Shown here: positions 58,527-64,000 of the stretch, piece after piece | Position numbering within the stretch: position 1 is the stretch's first letter | How the letters are laid out: every line of letters starts with the position of its first letter | Origin: Hygrophila difformis | Lineage: Eukaryota; Streptophyta; Magnoliopsida; Lamiales; Acanthaceae | Assembly: GCA_030278955.1 (NCBI GenBank) | Contig: JAOANR010000006.1 | Span: forward strand, 7,649,915 to 7,713,914 | Direction: 5' to 3' | DNA: 64,000 nucleotides | Notes under the pieces: model-generated | The model's input: the letters and a program-made list of their open reading frames with translations, nothing else | Told to the model about the DNA's origin: nothing | The model's database searches: none | Program-made: the position numbers and the translations under genes

Positions 58527-58950
58527 TGTTGCGGAAGTGTACCCAAATTAGCCAAATGCAGCAAAATAAACAGACACAGAGAATTTACGTGGTTCGGTCA
58601 AATCGACCTACATCCACAGGCAAAAGGAGAAACAAATTTTACTATGAGAGGAAATATTACAAAAGGGTTTGGACAATAAATTTCCGGACCCACAAAACCC
58701 ACTCAACAAATGTAGACTCTTCACAAAAGAAAAGCCTACCAAAACACCTAACACTCTCTGGGCCAAATTTGCCCACTAAATTCAGCAGGCAGAAGAAAGC
58801 TTTGCAGGCTGCTTTTCTTCTGCTGCTTGGTGTGTTTGATTCAGGCACAAAGGCCTGGTATTTATAGGGAGAAATGGGATGGGGAGCCATTAATGCTCCA
58901 CCTAATACCGTGTGTGCCCATACCCCAAGTGGGAGGCACCACACCCAACA
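58527..58950 (-). repeat. 5' LTR of the copia element
   Basis: Promoter-bearing LTR for the minus-strand transcript. TATAAATA on the minus strand near 58,858-58,867 is the likely core promoter. Confidence 0.95.
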
Positions 58951-58955
58951 CTGTC

Positions 58956-60313
58956 CAAATCCAAGGCGCCTCTATGATGTCGTTTCAGCATAATATAGTA
59001 GTAGCCAATATCTCTCTACACTACTGTACACCCGGTGTCCCTTCATTCTCTTTTATTTGTCTCTGTGTTTAAATATGATGTCTATATTTCTTTCATGGCT
59101 TGTTCTCTCTCTCACACACACATTCATTCTTGTCATATGGAAGGATTTTTTAGACTTGATGTTTGTCCACATATGGAAATTTCATCCAGAATATTCACAT
59201 GACAAGACTGCATAATTAACCTTAGTATTACCCCTACCTAGCTATATTTCTATGTATTAAGGTTTTTATGATGCTGCTAGTATAATTTAATGTAGTTTTG
59301 CTTCTTTACTGCATTGAACTTTCAAACAAAAATAGCTCCCATTTGAAGCCTAAAAAATTACTCCTATTTTTTTTGATAGTATCATTTAGTAAATAAATAA
59401 ATAAATAAAATTAGCATCGAGTTCATTACTATATGTTATTTCCAAAACTTAAGAAACTATTTAAATTCATTTAAAAGAAAAACGCTTAAGAAATTGAAGA
59501 CATAAGTGATGCATGCCCCAAGTGATGTGGGCTGGTGAATGGAGCTCTCTAAAGTTAAATCTGAAATCTGTTTGGACCCACATATATATAGCTTCTCGGC
59601 CCACATATGAGTTGGAAATTTGGAAATATATTTCTTCTTTGATTCCTCATTCCTCTCTGGCTCTCTAACATTGGCATTGCACTCTTTTTTCTTTCTTTCT
59701 TTTTTTTTTTTTTTTTTTAATTCATAAATTTTGATATAATGAATTAAAAGAAAGAGAGTAATATAATTATCACAATACTTCTATATAGTATGTCATTCTA
59801 TATGCACAGTGCAATCTCCCGTTCTCCCCTCACAAATCTATCAATCCTGCATACTACGTATCAATTAGCTTTTGTACTACACCACCATCACCGATTCAAA
59901 TATTCATTCAATGTTCCCAAAAACAATGATTCGGTGCCATATATCCCTGATTCGTTGTTCATAACTTTAAGTATTTTAGACTTAGTGGCCCATTGAACAG
60001 CTGTGATGCATTATTACAGGGGTTTTTGTGACAAAGATCAATTATTCTGTAGTAGATTCTCCCTCAAAGTAACCAAAATTCCAATAGCTAGCTTGCAAAT
60101 TTATGATCTATCAGCCATTCATTGCAAGCAAAAACAAGCATAGTAGAGAACAGCATACAATCCATGCGAAACCCACCACATGAAAACCAAAAATATGAAG
60201 AATGGAATTTCAAAAGTGTCCTTTAATTTTATGTCTAGAGAAATAAGTAGCACGGTGGTGGCCACTGGCCAACACTGCTATAGGAATTCTCAAAATTAAT
60301 TTCATACATCATA
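58956..60313. other. Intergenic region
   Basis: No gene. A poly-T tract lies at about 59,700-59,718 and an AAAT repeat at about 59,390-59,410. Confidence 0.5.
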
Positions 60314-60505
60314 CTTTCTCTATTTTTTAATATTTGCTACGAATTCACCCAGTACGAAGTCCAATGCATATTTTAAACAAGTTATAACTTAAGTTCGGTA
60401 CAAGTAAAAATTCTTTAGATATCTAAAAACTACAAGACGAGACGAATCTAACAAGATCTCACTTGACTATATTTTAACTTGTATAACTATGATAAAACTT
60501 TTATA
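60314..60505. mobile_element. Stowaway-like MITE, right end lost
   Basis: Left end CTTTCTCTATTTTTTAAT after TA, then core GACGAGACGAATCTAACAAG. The right inverted terminus is not found after about 60,505. Confidence 0.65.
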
Positions 60506-61038
60506 CAACATTAAAATTCAACATTGCATGTTGAATAAAAAATTGTCCATCATTACCGATGGAGTGCTGAAATTTAAAATTTGGACAATGCAGACATCTT
60601 GCATCTATTATCCTATCCAAATGGTGCTTATAATGTCAGGACTCCCGCAGTCCGGACTCATAAGGTTTCATCTATCCAGCAAATTTTTAGCGCACCATCA
60701 AAACACAAGCATTTGTGTGACAAGAAATTGCATTTTAAAAAAAAATAATAATAATACTGTAACTTATACAGATCAACTGATAACACATTGTGCAGTTCAT
60801 GACAAACCGATCATTTTCCTTTGACCTCTTTTTAATAACATCCACCAAACTAGTACTGAAGCACATGATTTACCGAAAGGAGAAAAGACTAATGAGAATA
60901 TACCCCAATGCCATGCCAAAATGTGGAAAAATGGGGAGCCCTACAACTACTAAAAATTAAATTGTGAAATCATCGAGCTAAGTTGTTCATGGAATCACAG
61001 ATTGTGTGGTGGAATGGTACTATGGTATGAATCCATTA
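60506..61038. other. 3' flank of the RINGv gene
   Basis: Probably includes the 3' UTR of the minus-strand RINGv gene. A 111-codon open frame here has no domain. Confidence 0.45.
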
Positions 61039-61922
61039 TTACAACATATTTACACGGAAAAACCATGGGAGGACGAATCCTATTACCAAACATGCCATCA
61101 GCAGGTTACATAGGGGCTGCCCGCGCAAGCACCTTCTGCTCCCATCCGGCGTCGAACCTGCAGCACCGGTATCGGCAGGCCTATTCTCGTGCCACTCTGC
61201 CATGAATGCATTATCACCTACACCCGTAATGTTTTCGGCAGTCCGACCACATATTTCACACAATCTGCGACCACAGAAAAATTGAGGGCTAAGTTACACA
61301 AGAAAAAGCAATCCTTCCAATCCAGGCTAAGCTACAGATGGTAAGGATCAACCACAGTAATTCAAGATTTTGGGGGGGATATGTTTGGATATCCATATAA
61401 CTGAACAGGAATGAATATCCACCTGGGGAAATAACGATTTAATGAATCTATCGATCGGATTAGAATCAATTTATGAGTTGAGGTTAGAAGAAAAGTCTTG
61501 AGAAATCACCTGTTCCCTCTGATTCTAAACCAGGCTTCAGCACAGTGCGAATGAGCAACTCCAAGCTCTCCTTTACATCCACAACCAAGCTCGGTCAATT
61601 CCAATGATGTTTTACCACTTTCCTTTGCACTCAGATGGCATATTCTACACAGTTTCTGATTTTCCCCAACTAAATCGTTGCTGCTCTTGATTTCAATAAC
61701 GCAGGATGGACATTTATCTTCCCCCTTCTCTTCTTCTTCTTCTCCACCTTCACCTTCTTTCCCAACTTTACAAATCGCAGAATCATGTGATTTTGCGTTC
61801 GATTCCGCAATTTCAGCGGATCCTACTGCAATCGCAGTATCCGAATTTCTCGTTTCGTCGCCTGCAGTAGATCGGATCACATCTCTCAATCCTCGATCCG
61901 GCAATCTCAAATTCATCATCAT
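61039..61922 (-). CDS. RINGv (RING-CH, MARCH-like) zinc-finger membrane protein
   Basis: Two exons on the minus strand: 61922-61510 and 61264-61039, giving 212 residues. The RING-CH domain spans about residues 91-143 and has the full C4HC3 ligand set: Cys92, Cys95, Cys114, Cys116, His124, Cys127, Cys140 and Cys143. The single intron falls between Cys127 and Cys140 (RGNR|LCEIC), so the finger is complete only after splicing. Upstream is an acidic low-complexity run (EGGEEEEEKGED). Near the C-terminus is one hydrophobic segment, LCNLLMACLVIGFVLPWFF at about 189-207, suggesting a tail-anchored membrane protein. RINGv proteins are typically E3 ubiquitin ligases; the substrate is unknown. Three ATG codons are consecutive at the start (MMMNLRL), and upstream in-frame sequence has no ATG. 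Confidence 0.88.
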
Positions 61923-63351
61923 TCGCAGAGAAGGAAACAAAAAGAAAAATTCAAAAGCAAAAACTAGAAGCGAAAGCACAGAATGGGAACAACCCCAGGA
62001 TCAATCGATAGCCAATACTACTTACTTATTACTAGTATAATAATAGAGGGAAAAAAACAGAGCATTAAATGGATGGAAGAAGAGTAAAAGATGAACAAGA
62101 AGTTAATGAAGAAGAGGCAAAACACGGGGGGAATTGTATTTGTATTAATTGTATGGCGCAAGCAAATTGGGAAGGGTCCAGTCCAGAGTGTGCAAAGTTG
62201 TTTTTCAGCAATTCCGGAAGGAAGGAAGACGAACAGAGAGGATTGACTTGATATATTATCCCGCGGCACCTAATCTTCCTCTACTTCTACCCTTGTCATT
62301 TCTGCAATTCTGCCCACCCAAATTCCCAAATTAATCTTGTAACCTGTAGTAACGTCCTCTACTAGCAGTATTAAATTAAATTAAATTAAATTAAATTTCT
62401 CCTCTATTTACCACTCATTTTATTACAAAACTACTAGTATATGATGATGTACTATATTATTATAAAATCAATAATTAATGGGAATCAAATCAACTAGGGT
62501 GTTCAAAGGAAGAGTATAAATAGATATCTTATACTACTAGCAAACAATGTACAACTTAAGTTATTAATTTATTTTAATCACAACACCACTTCACGAAAAA
62601 AATGTATAAGACTCTCTCTATTTTTGAACAGAAATTAATATATAGCTTGCTACTATTGATTGATCTCCTAAAATAGGTAGTCGATAATCGAATTCGTCTA
62701 CGATTTTAAAAATTTAAAATAAAATAATACTAAATTGAAGTATCAAAATACTAGTAGTTCAGAATTCATCGACTAAAATAGTAGTAATGGGATGAGCACG
62801 AGAGTAGAGAATGAGAATATGAGATGGGTACTTGGATAGGATTGGGTTTACTTTGACCGCTGCATAGAACTTTAGTGTCTAATTAAAATAATGAAATGAA
62901 TAAGATATATGTATTTATATATTTATGCAGGGGGACAAGTCACAAGTCTTAGTAAACAGACATACAGTAGGAGTGAATGGAGGATATTATTGGAAGTTAA
63001 TGATAGATGATGTAAGTAATGAATAAATAAATAAATAAAAAATAATGAGGGGGTGCTTGTATGGATTTGCACGGCAGCATCAACCATGTTTGATGTCTAT
63101 GAAGTACTAATTTACTCCATTAATGAATGATGAAAACAAACAAGTGGCGCTGACGTTTACCCTGTCGCGTTAAGGTTGCCCATTCTCCAATCTCTACTAC
63201 ACGGAATCTGTTTTTCTTCTCATCCCCGCTAGACGGTTCTTGACTCCGTCAATTACTACATATCTGAATTGAAGAGGTAAAAACGCTGCCAAACAAATTC
63301 ATTAATACTCCACGTAACCAATAATTCAATAGTATATATAGTAGTATAGTA
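61923..63351. other. Upstream region of the RINGv gene and intergenic DNA
   Basis: The proximal part likely contains the RINGv promoter. A TTAAA repeat lies at about 62,371-62,397 and an ATAA repeat at about 63,020-63,040. No other gene is seen. Confidence 0.5.
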
Positions 63352-63569
63352 CTCTCTCCATTTTTAAAAAAATGTAACACTCCTGTTTTTCATGCAATCC
63401 AATGCATATATTTAACATATAATATCCCAAATTGTATAAAAATAAAAATTATAAAAATTTGATATTCTAAAACTATGCGATTAGACGAATCCAAAAAGAT
63501 CTCATTTGACTATATTTTATCTTATATAACTATATTAAAAAAATTAATTCAAACTTACTTAATAAATAG
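63352..63569. mobile_element. Stowaway-like MITE, right end lost
   Basis: Starts CTCTCTCCATTTTTAAAA after TA; the core ATTAGACGAATCCAAAAAG is present. It runs directly into another MITE start, and its own right terminus is missing. Confidence 0.7.
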
Positions 63570-63571
63570 TA

Positions 63572-64000
63572 CTCCCTCCGTCCCACGAAGTTTGAACTCT
63601 ATTCCTTTTTGGGGTGTCCCACGAAGTTTGAACCCTTTCCGTTTTTAGAAAAATTAAATTAATATAAGTTTGATTAGAATCTTAATTATTGTCAAATCCC
63701 ATTAAAAATACTTACTTTTACTATTCTGCACAAATTCCAATGCATTATTACTTTCCTACACAAAGTCCCTTATATTTCTTTAACTCTTAATATTACAAAA
63801 TTGATACAAATAAAAATTGTATAAAATATATATTCTAAAACTACACGATTAGACGATTCTAACAAGACCACATTTGAATATTTTTCTCAAATTACATCAC
63901 TACGATAATATTAAGTCAAAGTTAAACAATAAACAATATCAAAATTCATTATAATCTTAAACACAAATACCCACACCACTTTAACTACTAAACTCCACTA
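63572..64000. mobile_element. Stowaway-like MITE, running towards the window end
   Basis: Starts CTCCCTCCGTCCCACGAAG after TA. GTCCCACGAAGTTTGAACYC occurs twice within the first 70 bases. The family core ATTAGACGATTCTAACAAG is near 63,848. No right terminus is seen in the window. Confidence 0.65.

Larger units (their letters stand above)
53843..58950 (-). mobile_element. Intact Ty1/copia LTR retrotransposon
   Basis: 5,108 bp with 424-bp LTRs at each end (53,843-54,266 and 58,527-58,950) that begin TG and end CA. CTGTC stands directly outside both ends (53,838-53,842 and 58,951-58,955). On the minus strand the order is 5' LTR, methionine-tRNA primer binding site, one gag-pol frame, a purine-rich tract (AAGGTGGAGATT) and 3' LTR. 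The domain order protease, integrase, reverse transcriptase, RNase H defines Ty1/copia. The protein resembles the Tnt1/Tork-like group, by recollection of its sequence style. LTRs that look identical and an open frame point to a very recent insertion. Confidence 0.95.

Noticed and set aside
1..64000. CRISPR arrays, bacterial operons or phage genes
   Set aside because: The sequence is plant nuclear DNA. Short repeats present are microsatellites, MITEs or transposon subterminal repeats, without regular unique spacers.

Overview
The window is nuclear DNA of a flowering plant. It has spliced genes with GT-AG introns, a WRKY factor, a STICHEL-like gene, an OVATE protein and a CEP peptide precursor, set in AT-rich intergenic DNA full of MITEs, SINEs and a Ty1/copia element. 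A eudicot is most likely. An asterid such as a Lamiales species is only a guess, because the sequence itself does not fix the lineage.

Layout. Positions 1-14,000 are gene-dense. In order they hold: an oil-body-associated protein gene (minus strand), a CTD-type phosphatase (plus, head-to-head with the first), an OVATE family protein (minus), a four-exon conserved secreted protein of unknown function (plus), and a six-exon STICHEL-like DnaX-type AAA+ gene (minus). From about 14 kb to 29 kb I find no host gene. This stretch holds SINEs, a MULE-like foldback element, a Tourist element, two hAT-type MITEs and many Stowaway-like MITEs. At 29.3-29.6 kb is a small intronless gene for a group II CEP-type peptide precursor. 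From 30 to 38 kb there are more nested MITEs and SINEs. A three-exon group IIe WRKY gene lies at 39.0-40.2 kb. A complete non-autonomous CACTA element occupies 44,251-48,801, with a TAA target duplication. It carries broken exons of two unrelated housekeeping genes, the Obg-like ATPase OLA1/YchF and the RIO2 kinase, and is itself interrupted by a hAT MITE. A three-exon HLH-like/ACT-domain gene is at 50.7-51.5 kb. An intact Ty1/copia retrotransposon (53,843-58,950) has LTRs that look identical, a CTGTC target duplication, a methionine-tRNA primer binding site and one open 1,316-codon gag-pol frame. A two-exon RINGv membrane protein gene is at 61.0-61.9 kb.

The genes do not form a pathway; they are independent eukaryotic genes. 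The most unusual content is in the repeats. There is a gene-capturing CACTA element with an 82-bp near-perfect hairpin near one end. Several non-autonomous elements are each filled with their own short palindromic motif. At least eighteen Stowaway-like insertions share a conserved internal core. Two tRNA-derived SINE families have copies with intact target-site duplications.

Exon borders were derived by hand from reading frames and GT-AG sites. No database search was possible, so family names rest on motifs I recognise.
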